A stretch of 64,000 bases of DNA from CALAGJ01 sp964293305 (GCA_964293305.1 CAXYYO010000001.1:1-64000); one strand, 5' to 3'. Positions 52,505 through 61,683 are shown, counted from the stretch's first letter. Numbers and translations: made by a program. Notes: a model not told the origin generated them from the letters alone.

Positions 52505-53785
52505 ATGAAGGCAATTATAGACTGTAATAGTTTCTATTGTGGGTGTGAGCGTTTATTCAGACCGGACCTCTGGGAAAAACCCGTGGTGGTGCTTAGCAAT
52601 AATGATGGGTGCATCATAAGCCGTACAGATGAGGCTAAAACGCTGGGTGTGAACATGGCTGTACCATATTATCAAAGTAAGGATGCAATAAAGCAGCATG
52701 GTATCAGTGTGTTTTCGAGTAACTATTATTTGTACGGAGACCTGAGCCGCAGGGTCATGGATACACTTAAAATATTAGTAGGTGCTGATAAAATTGAAGT
52801 GTATTCTGTGGATGAATGTTTTTTAGATTTGGATGAAGTGCCGGCGCAGCAGCTATCAGCCTATTTGGCTATGCTGAAGGAAAAAGTAGAAATGTGGACG
52901 GGTATAAAAGTATCCGTTGGTGCTGCCCCTACCAAAGTGCTAAGTAAGGTGGCTAATAAGCTTGCAAAAAAAGACAAACAGGGAACAAGAGGTATATTTA
53001 TTTTAGATACCCCAGATGCAATACAAAAAGCACTGAAAGCCACACAGGTAGCAGATTTATGGGGTATAGGCAGCCGATATGCTTATAAGCTGCGGGAGGA
53101 ATGGCATATTTACAATGCCTGGCAGCTGCGGCAAATGAGTGAAAGCTGGGCACGTAAGCAATTAGGAGGTGTAACCGGAGTGCGCTTTATAAGAGAACTG
53201 CAAGAAGCAGCTTGCATTGCTTTGAAAGACCCGCTTCTTAAAAAGAAGATGATTGCTACCACCCGTATGTTTGGCAAACCTGTATATGCACTTAAAGACC
53301 TGCGGGAAGCTATTGCCACCTATACAGCCCGTGCTGCAGAAAAGCTACGCCGCCAGCATGCCGCCGCCCGCCTTGTGGAAGTAATGCTGGTGTTTAATGA
53401 TGAGTCACAGTCCAAAGAGTATGCGCCACGCAGCATACATAGACATATCTTATTACCCACTGCCACTTCTATAACGCATGAGCTGCTTGACTATACACTA
53501 CCAATGGTGGAGCAATTATATCAACCCGGCCTACGCTATATAAAAGGTGGGGTAATGCTTGCCGATATTGTACCTGATACTGCCATACAGGGCAACTTGT
53601 TTTTTTCACATACCTATAACCGAAGACACCTGCTGATGGAGGCTATCGATAATATTAATTTTGGCATAAAAGAAGATACAGTAAAATATGTGAGTAGCGG
53701 CCTACAGCGTAACTGGAAGATGAGGCAGGAAATGCGCAGCCCACGGTATACCACAAGGTGGAATGAGCTGTATGTATTGCATTAA
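52505..53785 (+). CDS. umuC: Y-family DNA polymerase, UmuC-like
   Basis: A 426-residue translesion polymerase: ALIDCN-type start (AIIDCNSFYCGCERLF), palm motifs VVVLSNNDGCIISRTDEAK and VYSVDECFLDLD, helix-hairpin-helix region, little finger and the C-terminal UmuC extension (RHLLMEAIDNINF through RSPRYTTRW). It copies damaged DNA. Most Bacteroidota umuC genes follow a umuD-type (S24) gene; none is present here. Its base composition is visibly richer in G and C than the neighbours, particularly 53280-53560, which suggests acquisition by transfer. It is a full-length gene. Confidence 0.9.
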   Translation: MKAIIDCNSFYCGCERLFRPDLWEKPVVVLSNNDGCIISRTDEAKTLGVNMAVPYYQSKDAIKQHGISVFSSNYYLYGDLSRRVMDTLKILVGADKIEVYSVDECFLDLDEVPAQQLSAYLAMLKEKVEMWTGIKVSVGAAPTKVLSKVANKLAKKDKQGTRGIFILDTPDAIQKALKATQVADLWGIGSRYAYKLREEWHIYNAWQLRQMSESWARKQLGGVTGVRFIRELQEAACIALKDPLLKKKMIATTRMFGKPVYALKDLREAIATYTARAAEKLRRQHAAARLVEVMLVFNDESQSKEYAPRSIHRHILLPTATSITHELLDYTLPMVEQLYQPGLRYIKGGVMLADIVPDTAIQGNLFFSHTYNRRHLLMEAIDNINFGIKEDTVKYVSSGLQRNWKMRQEMRSPRYTTRWNELYVLH

Positions 53786-54132
53786 ATCTGCTTTTGGCAT
53801 TAAAAGTTGCAAAATTGAGGCTGCAAATGTCCAAGATAGTCATAGTATAAATTTTCAAATGTCGGTAGTTAGAAAACTTATTGAAGAATTGTACAAAAAG
53901 GATATTGTATTTAGATGTGCAATTGTGACTTTGTAAGTGCATCAGCAATATGCAGTCATAATGAGAATAATGTGCCTTAGACTTATATATAAAGACGACA
54001 CCATATTTTTTAAAAATAATATAAACGATATCAATGTATAGCTCTAAAAAACATATGGACCGATTACACGATATTTTCAAAATTTCTAAAAGAAAAAAAT
54101 ACGCATAAAAAAACCCGCACAATGCGGGTATT
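53786..54132. other. gene-free stretch between umuC-like gene and tRNA
   Basis: About 347 bp of AT-rich DNA. The only feature I see is the tRNA terminator at 54107-54129. No convincing frame. Confidence 0.5.
54107..54129 (-). terminator. intrinsic terminator of tRNA-Val
   Basis: Minus strand: ACCCGCA / TGCGGGT (7 bp) with a 3-nt loop, followed by a T-run at 54113-54107. It lies directly after the tRNA 3' end. Confidence 0.85.
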
Positions 54133-54210
54133 TGGTGGGAGTTGACGGGTTCGAACCGCCGACCCTCTGCTTGTAAGGCAGATGCTCTAAACCAGCTGAG
54201 CTAAACTCCC
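54133..54210 (-). tRNA. tRNA-Val (anticodon TAC)
   Basis: Cloverleaf on the minus strand: acceptor GGGAGTT/AACTCCC, D-stem GCTC/GAGC, anticodon stem TCTGC/GCAGA with loop CTTACAA (anticodon TAC), T-loop TTCGAAC, and an encoded CCA end. It is transcribed alone from a consensus promoter (54237-54267) and ends at a strong terminator. Confidence 0.95.
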
Positions 54211-54236
54211 ATATAAAGAACTTTTCAAAGGGAGTG

Positions 54237-54267
54237 CAAATATAGGTGGATGCAAATTACAGCCAAA
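54237..54267 (-). promoter_or_regulatory. promoter of tRNA-Val
   Basis: Minus strand TTTG, 19 nt, TATATTTG: a perfect match to the Bacteroidota consensus, about 27 bp upstream of the mature tRNA. Confidence 0.75.
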
Positions 54268-54314
54268 CTTTCTCCTAAATATTTCTTTAGGCGAAAAGAG
54301 AAAATGAGAAATTG

Positions 54315-54347
54315 TTTTTGCAACACAGTTGCGTAAACCTATTTTTG
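54315..54347 (+). promoter_or_regulatory. promoter with embedded dyad operator for the MerC-like gene
   Basis: TTTG (54317-54320), 19 nt, TATTTTTG (54340-54347), a perfect consensus. Within it TTTTTGCAAC-ACA-GTTGCGTAAA (54315-54337) is a near-symmetrical dyad covering the -33 box and spacer. I recall TGCAAC/GTTGCA dyads as sites of Fur-family metal repressors in this phylum, but did not verify it. The ATG is at 54352, so the mRNA would be nearly leaderless. Confidence 0.6.
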
Positions 54348-54351
54348 CATC

Positions 54352-54759
54352 ATGTTAAATAAATGGATTAATTGGGATGCGTTGGGTATATCAGCATCTG
54401 TGATATGTGCCATACACTGCGCTATATTGCCAATTTTTCTTACGAGCCTCCCAGTATTTGGTTTTGAAATTTTACATAATCAGGCATTTGAAATTTCTAT
54501 GATACTCGTAGCTGCATTTGTTGGTTTATATGCGCTGCAACATGGTTGGAGGAAGCACCACCACAAAAAAATGCCCATTATTTTATTTGCACTCGGCATG
54601 TTGTTTCTCTTAGGAAAAGAGTGGTTTCATTATATTGATATTTATTTACTGCTTCCAGCTCTAGTGTTTATTCTATCAGCACATATTTTAAATTATAGGC
54701 TTTGTAGAAAAGCAAATCATTGTCATAGTTCTGATTGCAATCATGAGGGTGTTTTTTAG
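54352..54759 (+). CDS. MerC-domain membrane protein, probable metal-related
   Basis: A 135-residue protein with four hydrophobic segments and the MerC motif C19-x2-H-C23 (CAIHCAILP) in the first helix. A basic His cluster (HGWRKHHHKK) sits between helices and the tail is Cys/His-rich (CRKANHCHSSDCNH). MerC proteins bind or carry mercury. In non-mer settings homologues are more likely zinc- or other metal-linked, which fits the operator-like dyad in its promoter. No mer genes are nearby. Start ATG 54352. Confidence 0.82.
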   Translation: MLNKWINWDALGISASVICAIHCAILPIFLTSLPVFGFEILHNQAFEISMILVAAFVGLYALQHGWRKHHHKKMPIILFALGMLFLLGKEWFHYIDIYLLLPALVFILSAHILNYRLCRKANHCHSSDCNHEGVF

Positions 54760-54824
54760 TTTTCATTCAATGGAAGTTTTTTCTGTTTAAAATATATCAT
54801 TTCAAAAAGTATTCAATGCAGTAA

Positions 54825-54832
54825 TACATTTG
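54825..54832 (+). promoter_or_regulatory. -7 element before the DinB-family gene
   Basis: TACATTTG, a perfect TAnnTTTG, 25 bp before the ATG. The -33 position reads TTTC at 21 nt spacing, one base off consensus. Confidence 0.45.
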
Positions 54833-54857
54833 GAGCGTAATAATATCTGTTGATGGC

Positions 54858-55352
54858 ATGAAAGAAATAATGAATAGCTATGCTTCCTTCAATGTATGGG
54901 CAAATACAAGAATCATTAATACCATATTGCCCCTTGAAAAAGAAAAACAAATGATGTTGATTGGGAATAGCTTCCCCGGTATATATGCCACACTTTATCA
55001 TATATGGGATGCAGAAAGTATTTGGTGGCAGCGTTTAAAACTGATTGAAAACATTTCAAGGCCAAGTAGTGATGAGAAGGAACTGCCTGTACTTTATGTA
55101 TGCAATAAATTACTACATCAAAGTAAAGCATGGGAGGATTGGGTGCATAAATCAACCGAAGCTGCACTGGGGCATGAGTTTATTTATCAGAATAGTAAGA
55201 GGCAATCTTTTAAACAGCCTGTATGGCAAATGCTGCATCATCTTTTTAATCATGGCACGTATCATCGTGGGCAAATGGTAACCATGCTCCATCATTTGGA
55301 TGTAAAAAAAATTCCTCCTACAGATTATATTGTTTTTAGTAGGGGAACATAA
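54858..55352 (+). CDS. DinB-family protein
   Basis: A 164-residue four-helix protein of the DinB/YfiT type. The likely metal ligands are the His in LYHIWDAE and the two in NHGTYHRGQ. The family includes thiol-dependent metal hydrolases, but most members are unassigned. It is probably cytoplasmic and is separated from the MerC-like gene by about 98 bp with a -7-like box. Confidence 0.8.
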   Translation: MKEIMNSYASFNVWANTRIINTILPLEKEKQMMLIGNSFPGIYATLYHIWDAESIWWQRLKLIENISRPSSDEKELPVLYVCNKLLHQSKAWEDWVHKSTEAALGHEFIYQNSKRQSFKQPVWQMLHHLFNHGTYHRGQMVTMLHHLDVKKIPPTDYIVFSRGT

Positions 55353-55474
55353 TATATGTTGGGATTAGGTATAAACATTGTAAACGCTATAATTGCATGC
55401 TAATTTTTACTTTTATTACTTTTTATTTCAGAAAAGTTTTTTGAAATTACTATGCAGTAATTGGTCACTATGTT

Positions 55475-55615
55475 TTGCGTGAGGGATTACGAATGAATTT
55501 TTTAATTTTATTTTGGTATTCGTGAATTTCGCTTTGCTTCATTTGGAACGAAAAGCCCACAGAGCAGCGAGGACTTGTAGTGAAAGCCCGGCCTGAAAGG
55601 ACACGCCCAAAAAAA
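55475..55615. repeat. GC-rich intergenic island, possible dispersed repeat or structured RNA
   Basis: Between the DinB gene and metG an otherwise AT-rich gap contains GC-rich blocks (AAGCCCACAGAGCAGCGAGG, then GAAAGCCCGGCC and GGACACGCCC). Read on the minus strand, it recalls a GGGCTTTC-CACTACAAG-TCCTCG pattern that I remember as scattered in intergenic DNA of this phylum. I could not check this, so it may be a unique element. Confidence 0.35.
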
Positions 55616-55625
55616 TATACAGCAA

Positions 55626-57728
55626 CTAACTTACCATTGATCCTGCATTGGTATCTTCATCTGGATTGATAAAGATTAGTTTTCCTGCCTCATTTTCGGC
55701 CATTAAAATCATGCCATTACTTTCTATACCTCTCATTTTTCGGGGTGCAAGATTGGCAACTACTACAACTTGTTTTCCAACAATTTCTTCCGGTTTAAAA
55801 TGCAATGCAATGCCGCTAACAATGGTGCGCTCTTCTGTACCCAAATTGATGGTGAGCTTTAGGAGTTTATCTGCTTTTTCAACTTTTTCTGCTGATGTAA
55901 TTTTGCCTGTACGGAGGTCGATTTTTGCAAAATCATCGTACTGAATTTCAGGTTTGTAGGTTGTGTTTTTTACTTCTGGTACTACTGTATTTGCTTTGTC
56001 CATCCTTGTATTTATGTTGCTATTTGTTTTTAATTTTTCTACTTGATTTTTTATTTCTTCATCTTCTATTTTTCTAAATAGTAATTCAGGTGCTCTCAGA
56101 CTATACCCAGTGTGCACTAAATTGAGCTGCCCTGCGTTTTCCCAAAACAACATTTTGTCCACCACTTTTAAAAGGCTGCAAATCTTTTTTGATGTATCTG
56201 GTAGGAAAGGATTGCTGTAAATAGCAAGGTTAGCAGTAAGTTGTAAACAGAGATAAATACAGTTGTCAATTTGCTGCTGTATGGCAGGGTTTTCGGCAAG
56301 TGCTTTTACTTTTATCCAAGGCTCTTTTTTTTGCATGTATTGATTGCCTTTTCTACTTAAATCAATAACCTCAAAAAGGGCATCTCTAAATCTGAATGCA
56401 TTTAGGGCAATTTCTATTCGCTCTTTTGTAGATTGAATTTCTGCAATTATTTTTTTATCATCTTCATCTGCGGCTGTTTCATGATATACTGGCACTTTTC
56501 CGTTACACAATTTATGCATGAGTACCATGGTTCGATTTACAAAATTGCCAAATACACTTACGAGTTCATTATTGTTAGCATCTTGAAAGCTTTTCCAAGT
56601 AAAATCATTGTCCTTTGTTTCAGGAGCATTGCTGCATAACACATACCTGAGTACATCTGCACAACCAGGAAAATCTTTGATGTATTCGTGCACCCATACT
56701 GCCCAGTTTCTACTGGTGCTTACTTTATCTCCTTCTATATTTAAAAATTCATTGGCTGGCACATTTGCAGGTAGTACAAAATTGCCATGTGCTTTGAGCA
56801 TAGCAGGAAAAATGATGCAGTGAAATACAATATTATCCTTGCCAATAAAATGTACTAACTGTGTATCCTCTTTGCACCAGTAATCAGCCCAGTTATTGGT
56901 CAATTCTTTTGTAGCACTAATGTATCCTATTGGCGCATCAAACCATACATACAACACTTTCCCATCGGCACCCGGTATGGGCACTTTTACGCCCCAATTG
57001 CTATCCCTTGTCATGGCACGGCTTTGTAAACCACTGTCTAACCAACTTTTGCATTGGCCATAAACATTATTTTTCCAATCTCCTGCATGGTCTTCCAATA
57101 TCCATTCTCTGAGCCATGCTTCATATTTATGAAGTGGGAAATACCAATGTTTTGTTATTTTTTTTATTGGTGACGCTTCGCTTAATGTACTTTTTGGATG
57201 GATTAACTGTTCTGGTGATAAAGTACTGCCGCATTTTTCACATTGATCTCCATAAGCGGAGGGATTGCTACATACGGGGCAGGTACCCGAGATGTATCTA
57301 TCTGCAAGGAAAACTTGTTTTTCCGGGTCAAAATATTGTTCTGTTTCTTTCTCTTCAAACAGCCCTTCATCATATAATTTTTTAAAAAATGCCGCTGCGG
57401 TTTCATGGTGTGTAGCATTGCTTGTACGGCTGTATATATCAAATGAAATACCCATTTGATGAAAGCTCTCTTTAATTTGAGCATGATACTTATCTACTAC
57501 TTGCTGAGGGGTAATACCTTCTTTCATGGCCCTAATAGTAATCGGTACACCGTGCTCATCACTACCACCTATAAACAGTACGTCTTTTTTCTGAGCCCTC
57601 AAAAATCTTACATATATATCGGCTGGAATATAACATCCTGCCAAGTGGCCAATATGTACCGGCCCATTTGCATAAGGTAGGGCTGCTGTAATTAAATGAC
57701 GTGCAAATGATTTCTTTTGTGCCTGCAT
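55626..57728 (-). CDS. metG: methionyl-tRNA synthetase
   Basis: A 700-residue class I synthetase. HIGH is PVHIGHLAGC and the KMSKS equivalent is KVSTSRN. A four-Cys zinc knuckle reads CPVCSNPSAYGDQCEKCG. The C-terminus carries the tRNA-binding OB domain (about 595-700) with FAKIDLRTGKITSAEKVEKA. It charges tRNA-Met. It is a single gene with a -7 element only 9 bp before the ATG, predicting a very short leader. Confidence 0.95.
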   Translation of the reverse strand: MQAQKKSFARHLITAALPYANGPVHIGHLAGCYIPADIYVRFLRAQKKDVLFIGGSDEHGVPITIRAMKEGITPQQVVDKYHAQIKESFHQMGISFDIYSRTSNATHHETAAAFFKKLYDEGLFEEKETEQYFDPEKQVFLADRYISGTCPVCSNPSAYGDQCEKCGSTLSPEQLIHPKSTLSEASPIKKITKHWYFPLHKYEAWLREWILEDHAGDWKNNVYGQCKSWLDSGLQSRAMTRDSNWGVKVPIPGADGKVLYVWFDAPIGYISATKELTNNWADYWCKEDTQLVHFIGKDNIVFHCIIFPAMLKAHGNFVLPANVPANEFLNIEGDKVSTSRNWAVWVHEYIKDFPGCADVLRYVLCSNAPETKDNDFTWKSFQDANNNELVSVFGNFVNRTMVLMHKLCNGKVPVYHETAADEDDKKIIAEIQSTKERIEIALNAFRFRDALFEVIDLSRKGNQYMQKKEPWIKVKALAENPAIQQQIDNCIYLCLQLTANLAIYSNPFLPDTSKKICSLLKVVDKMLFWENAGQLNLVHTGYSLRAPELLFRKIEDEEIKNQVEKLKTNSNINTRMDKANTVVPEVKNTTYKPEIQYDDFAKIDLRTGKITSAEKVEKADKLLKLTINLGTEERTIVSGIALHFKPEEIVGKQVVVVANLAPRKMRGIESNGMILMAENEAGKLIFINPDEDTNAGSMVS

Positions 57729-57736
57729 AAGGGCCG

Positions 57737-57744
57737 CAAAATTA
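57737..57744 (-). promoter_or_regulatory. -7 element of metG
   Basis: Minus strand TAATTTTG, 8 bp before the metG ATG, followed by CGGCC as in the sucD promoter. No good -33 box is seen. Confidence 0.45.
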
Positions 57745-57830
57745 AGGAAATCATAAGGGCATGTGAAATATGGAATCAGTTTGAAAATATTTCAGTGAAA
57801 TTTTTCTGCATAGAACTCAACTCATATCCA

Positions 57831-57868
57831 TAAAAAAAGCATCAAAACAATAGTAATGATGCTTTTGA
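57831..57868 (-). terminator. intrinsic terminator of sucD
   Basis: Stem AAAAGCATCA/TGATGCTTTT with a 12-nt loop, followed on the minus strand by a T-run; 20 bp after the sucD stop. The plus-strand side also has a short T-run. Confidence 0.75.
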
Positions 57869-57887
57869 AAAATATAAATCAGTGGAA

Positions 57888-58760
57888 CTATTTCCCAATT
57901 ACTTCGGCCATTTTACGGCCAATATCTGCCGGGCTGGCTACTACATGAATGCCACATTCAGACATTATTTTCATTTTTGCAGCTGCGGTATCTTCAGCCC
58001 CACCTACAATGGCACCAGCATGCCCCATCCGTCTGCCGGGAGGTGCTGTTTGTCCGGCAATAAAACCTACAACCGGTTTTGTGCCATTATCTTTAATCCA
58101 TCTTGCGGCTTCTGCTTCCATACCACCACCTATTTCTCCAATCATAATGATACCATCTGTTTCAGGATCATTCATCAGTAGTTGTACAGCCTCTTTTGTA
58201 GGTGTACCAATAATAGGATCTCCACCAATACCAATAGCTGTGCTAACACCTAAACCGGCTTTTACAACCTGATCTGCAGCTTCATAAGTAAGTGTACCTG
58301 ATTTTGAAACTATACCAATACGACCTGTTTTAAAAATAAAGCCTGGCATAATACCAACTTTTGCTTCGCCTGCGGTTATAACACCTGGGCAGTTTGGACC
58401 TATCAACCTTGTACCGGTAGCACTCAGATAGTTTTTAACCTTTACCATATCCTGTACCGGAATACCTTCTGTAATGCAAACCACCAAGGCAATGCCGGCT
58501 TCTGCTGCTTCCATAATAGCATCTGCTGCAAAGGCAGGTGGTACAAAAATGATACTTACATCAGCACCTGTCTGATTTACAGCATCGGCAACGGTATTGA
58601 AAACGGGTTTGTCCAAATGGGTTTGACCTCCTTTACCGGGTGTAACTCCACCTACCACTTGTGTTCCATACTCAATCATTTGAGTAGCATGAAAAGTGCC
58701 CTCAGACCCCGTAAAACCTTGAACGATTACTTTTGAATTTTTATTTACAAGTACTGCCAT
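57888..58760 (-). CDS. sucD: succinyl-CoA synthetase subunit alpha
   Basis: A 290-residue ATP-grasp partner subunit. The N-terminal CoA-binding domain has VIVQGFTGSEGTFHA and the ligase domain has GPNCPGVITAGEAKVGIMPG. The phosphorylated histidine lies in GHAGAIVGG. It makes succinate and ATP or GTP from succinyl-CoA with SucC, which is not adjacent. The frame extends to 58790, but ATG 58760 (MAVLVNKN) is the family start. Terminator follows. Confidence 0.94.
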   Translation of the reverse strand: MAVLVNKNSKVIVQGFTGSEGTFHATQMIEYGTQVVGGVTPGKGGQTHLDKPVFNTVADAVNQTGADVSIIFVPPAFAADAIMEAAEAGIALVVCITEGIPVQDMVKVKNYLSATGTRLIGPNCPGVITAGEAKVGIMPGFIFKTGRIGIVSKSGTLTYEAADQVVKAGLGVSTAIGIGGDPIIGTPTKEAVQLLMNDPETDGIIMIGEIGGGMEAEAARWIKDNGTKPVVGFIAGQTAPPGRRMGHAGAIVGGAEDTAAAKMKIMSECGIHVVASPADIGRKMAEVIGK

Positions 58761-58787
58761 AGCAAGCTGTTTATTTTGAATTGGCCG

Positions 58788-58795
58788 CAAAAATA
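58788..58795 (-). promoter_or_regulatory. -7 element of sucD
   Basis: Minus strand TATTTTTG followed by CGGCC, 27 bp upstream of the ATG. No TTG at the standard -33 distance. Confidence 0.45.
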
Positions 58796-58978
58796 AGGGA
58801 AAGCGTGCTGTGAGGAGTCGTAGAATATTTTATAATCATAATAGGATTTAAGGAAATTATTTGGAGTTATAGAATAGAAGTATGCAAAATGGCGAATGCT
58901 CATGATTGTTTTGAAAGAGTAGCCAGAAAATATGCTATGTGTATTTTTTTTATGAAGATATAAGCTCAAGTTTACTCA

Positions 58979-59012
58979 CAAAAAAGCCCTGTCCATACAG
59001 GGCTGATTTTTT
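58979..59012 (-). terminator. intrinsic terminator of acnA
   Basis: Stem AGCCCTGT/ACAGGGCT with a 4-nt loop and T-runs on both sides, 25 bp after the aconitase stop. It would work in both directions. Confidence 0.85.
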
Positions 59013-59029
59013 TTGATATTAAATCTTTA

Positions 59030-61297
59030 TTAGGCAGTGAAATTTCTACGAATAATATTCAAGGCGCCTCCGGCTTTAAACCATTCTATTTGTTGTGCAT
59101 TATAGGTATGATTTACAGCTATCCTATCTGAACTCCCATCAGTATGATTGAATACAACGGTCAATCTTTTGTCTGGGGCAAAATCTGTAAGTCCTTCAAT
59201 ATCAATTTTGTCATTTTCCAGTACTTTGTCGTAATCTTCTTTATTATTAAAGGTGAGTGCAAGCATACCTTGCTTTTTAAGATTTGTTTCATGAATACGG
59301 GCAAAGCTTTTTACAAGAATTGCTCTTACTCCTAAGTGACGGGGCTCCATGGCAGCATGTTCTCTACTGCTACCTTCACCATAATTCTCATCTCCAACAA
59401 CAATACTTCCAATACCTGCTGCTTTATAGGTTCTTTGAGTTGCAGGTACAGCACCATATTCACCTGTTAGCTGATTTTTTACATTATCTGTTTTCTCATT
59501 GAAATAGTTGATGGCACCTATCAACATATTATTACTGATATTATCTAAGTGGCCTCTAAACTTAAGCCAAGGCCCAGCCATACTAATATGATCGGTCGTA
59601 CATTTACCTTTTGCCTTTATCAATAAGTTTAATCCTTTGATATCAGTTCCCTCCCAGGCACTAAATGGTTCTAACAATTGTAGTCTTTGTGAAGCAGGAT
59701 CAACAGCTACTTGTATGCCACTGCCATCTGCTGCGGGTGCTTGATAACCGGCATCCTCTACATCAAAACCTTTTGGAGGTAATTCATAGCCTACAGGTTC
59801 ATCAAGTTTCACCATTTCACCTTTCTCATTGACCAACATATCCTTAAGTGGATTAAAAGAAATGCTGCCAGCTATTGCCATTGCAGTTACTAATTCCGGG
59901 CTTGCTACAAATGCATGTGTACTGGCAAGGCCATCATTGCGCTTAGCAAAATTTCTATTAAAAGAAGTTATGATGGTATTTTTTCTATTAGGGTCATCTA
60001 TATGCCTAGCCCACTGTCCAATACAGGGTCCACATGCGTTTGCTAATACAACGCCACCCACTGATGCAAAGTCACTGATGAATCCATCTCTCTCAATAGT
60101 AAATCTTACTAACTCACTACCTGGTGTTATTGTAAATTCACTATTTGCTTTTAACCCTTTACTTACTGCATCTTTTACAATGGATGCACTTCTGCTTATA
60201 TCTTCATAAGAGCTGTTTGTACAACTTCCTATTAGTGCAACTTCTAATTTTTCTGGCCAACCATTTTTTTCAACGGCATCTTTTATTTTAGATACTGGTG
60301 TGGCAAGGTCTGGAGTGAAAGGCCCGTTAACGTAAGGTTCTAGTTCATCTAAATTTAATTCTAATACTTCATCATAGTATTTGGAAGGGTTTTGATATAC
60401 ATCTTCATCAGGTCTTATGTGTTCTTTTACTGTATTTGCCATAGCAGCTATATCACTACGATCTGTAGCTTGTAGGTATGCCGCCATTTTTTCATCATAA
60501 GCAAATAAGGAACAAGTAGCACCAATTTCAGCACCCATATTACAAATAGTACCTTTTCCCGTGGCACTCAAGCTATCAGCACCTGTACCAAAATATTCTA
60601 CAATAGCACCTGTACCACCTTTTACAGTTAGTTTTCCTGCTACCCAAAGTATAACATCTTTAGCACTGGTCCATCCACTAAGTTTTCCTGTAAGTTTTAT
60701 ACCAATTAATTTAGGCCATTTAAGTTCCCAAGGTAAGCCAGCCATTACATCGCAGGCATCTGCGCCACCTACGCCAATAGCTACCATCCCTAAGCCGCCT
60801 GCATTTGGTGTGTGACTATCTGTTCCTATCATCATGCCACCGGGAAAGGCATAGTTCTCAAGTACAACCTGATGTATAATACCCGCACCTGCTTTCCAAA
60901 ATCCAATTCCATATTTATCCGAAACAGAGGATAAAAAATCATAAACTTCTCTGTTTGTATTAATAGCTATGGCTAAGTCTTCTTTGGCGCCAACTTTTGC
61001 TTGTACGAGATGGTCGCAATGAACCGTGCTGGGTACTGCTACTTTTGGTCTGCCTGCCTGCATAAATTGAAGTAATGCCATTTGAGCTGTAGCATCCTGC
61101 ATGGCCACTCTGTCCGGGGCAAAATTTACATAATCATTTCCACGGGTAAATACCTGTGTAGCTTGTTCATGGTGTAAGTGACTATACAGAATTTTTTCAG
61201 CCAGTGTTAGAGAGCGGCCCAATAAGCTTCTGGCAGCCTCAATACGTGCAGGCATGTTAGCATAAACAGCCCGAATCATTTCATAATCAAATGCCAT
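59030..61297 (-). CDS. acn: aconitate hydratase
   Basis: A 755-residue [4Fe-4S] aconitase of the mitochondrial-like type. Cluster Cys are in IGSCTNSSYED and in ACGPCIGQW. The catalytic C-terminal domain has GEGSSREHAAMEPRHLG and the swivel domain follows. It interconverts citrate and isocitrate. It is transcribed alone toward sucD and has its own terminator; sharing the TCA cycle with sucD is the likely reason for their proximity. Confidence 0.95.
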   Translation of the reverse strand: MAFDYEMIRAVYANMPARIEAARSLLGRSLTLAEKILYSHLHHEQATQVFTRGNDYVNFAPDRVAMQDATAQMALLQFMQAGRPKVAVPSTVHCDHLVQAKVGAKEDLAIAINTNREVYDFLSSVSDKYGIGFWKAGAGIIHQVVLENYAFPGGMMIGTDSHTPNAGGLGMVAIGVGGADACDVMAGLPWELKWPKLIGIKLTGKLSGWTSAKDVILWVAGKLTVKGGTGAIVEYFGTGADSLSATGKGTICNMGAEIGATCSLFAYDEKMAAYLQATDRSDIAAMANTVKEHIRPDEDVYQNPSKYYDEVLELNLDELEPYVNGPFTPDLATPVSKIKDAVEKNGWPEKLEVALIGSCTNSSYEDISRSASIVKDAVSKGLKANSEFTITPGSELVRFTIERDGFISDFASVGGVVLANACGPCIGQWARHIDDPNRKNTIITSFNRNFAKRNDGLASTHAFVASPELVTAMAIAGSISFNPLKDMLVNEKGEMVKLDEPVGYELPPKGFDVEDAGYQAPAADGSGIQVAVDPASQRLQLLEPFSAWEGTDIKGLNLLIKAKGKCTTDHISMAGPWLKFRGHLDNISNNMLIGAINYFNEKTDNVKNQLTGEYGAVPATQRTYKAAGIGSIVVGDENYGEGSSREHAAMEPRHLGVRAILVKSFARIHETNLKKQGMLALTFNNKEDYDKVLENDKIDIEGLTDFAPDKRLTVVFNHTDGSSDRIAVNHTYNAQQIEWFKAGGALNIIRRNFTA

Positions 61298-61446
61298 AAT
61301 TGATGTTTAGATTTTAAAGTATTCAACCAAGTAATTCCTAATAAACTTAATCTTATTTATCGGTATACTCATAGAATTCGATGCGAATTTAAAGAAACAA
61401 TTTTGCCTAACTATTGTTTTTTAAATTTTATGACTACCTTGCGGCT

Positions 61447-61671
61447 ATGTATAACAAATTCAGATTTTTTATTGAATGGCGTCTTTTTGGAGTTTGCGCA
61501 GCATTGGGTGAAAGAATGGGCATTTCTTCCAGCCGAATAAGGGTTTGGTTTATATACATTTCTTTTCTTACTTTTGGTAGCCCAATCATCATCTACATGA
61601 TTACGCTGTTTTGGATGAATATTAAGAATTATATTTTATCAGCCAGAAGAAATCCATTACGTTATTTGTAA
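61447..61671 (+). CDS. PspC-domain protein
   Basis: A 74-residue protein with one PspC domain: WRLFGVCAALGERMG, then RIRVWFIYISFLTFGSPIIIYMI, a membrane segment. The frame extends to a TTG at 61414, but ATG 61447 fits the domain start. PspC proteins relate to envelope stress. It precedes two AraC genes in the same direction by 12 bp. Confidence 0.8.
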   Translation: MYNKFRFFIEWRLFGVCAALGERMGISSSRIRVWFIYISFLTFGSPIIIYMITLFWMNIKNYILSARRNPLRYL

Positions 61672-61683
61672 AAAAAATTGTAA

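Noticed and set aside
57949..58272. A 107-codon plus-strand frame opposite sucD
   Set aside because: Antisense of a strongly conserved gene with no ribosome-binding or promoter support.
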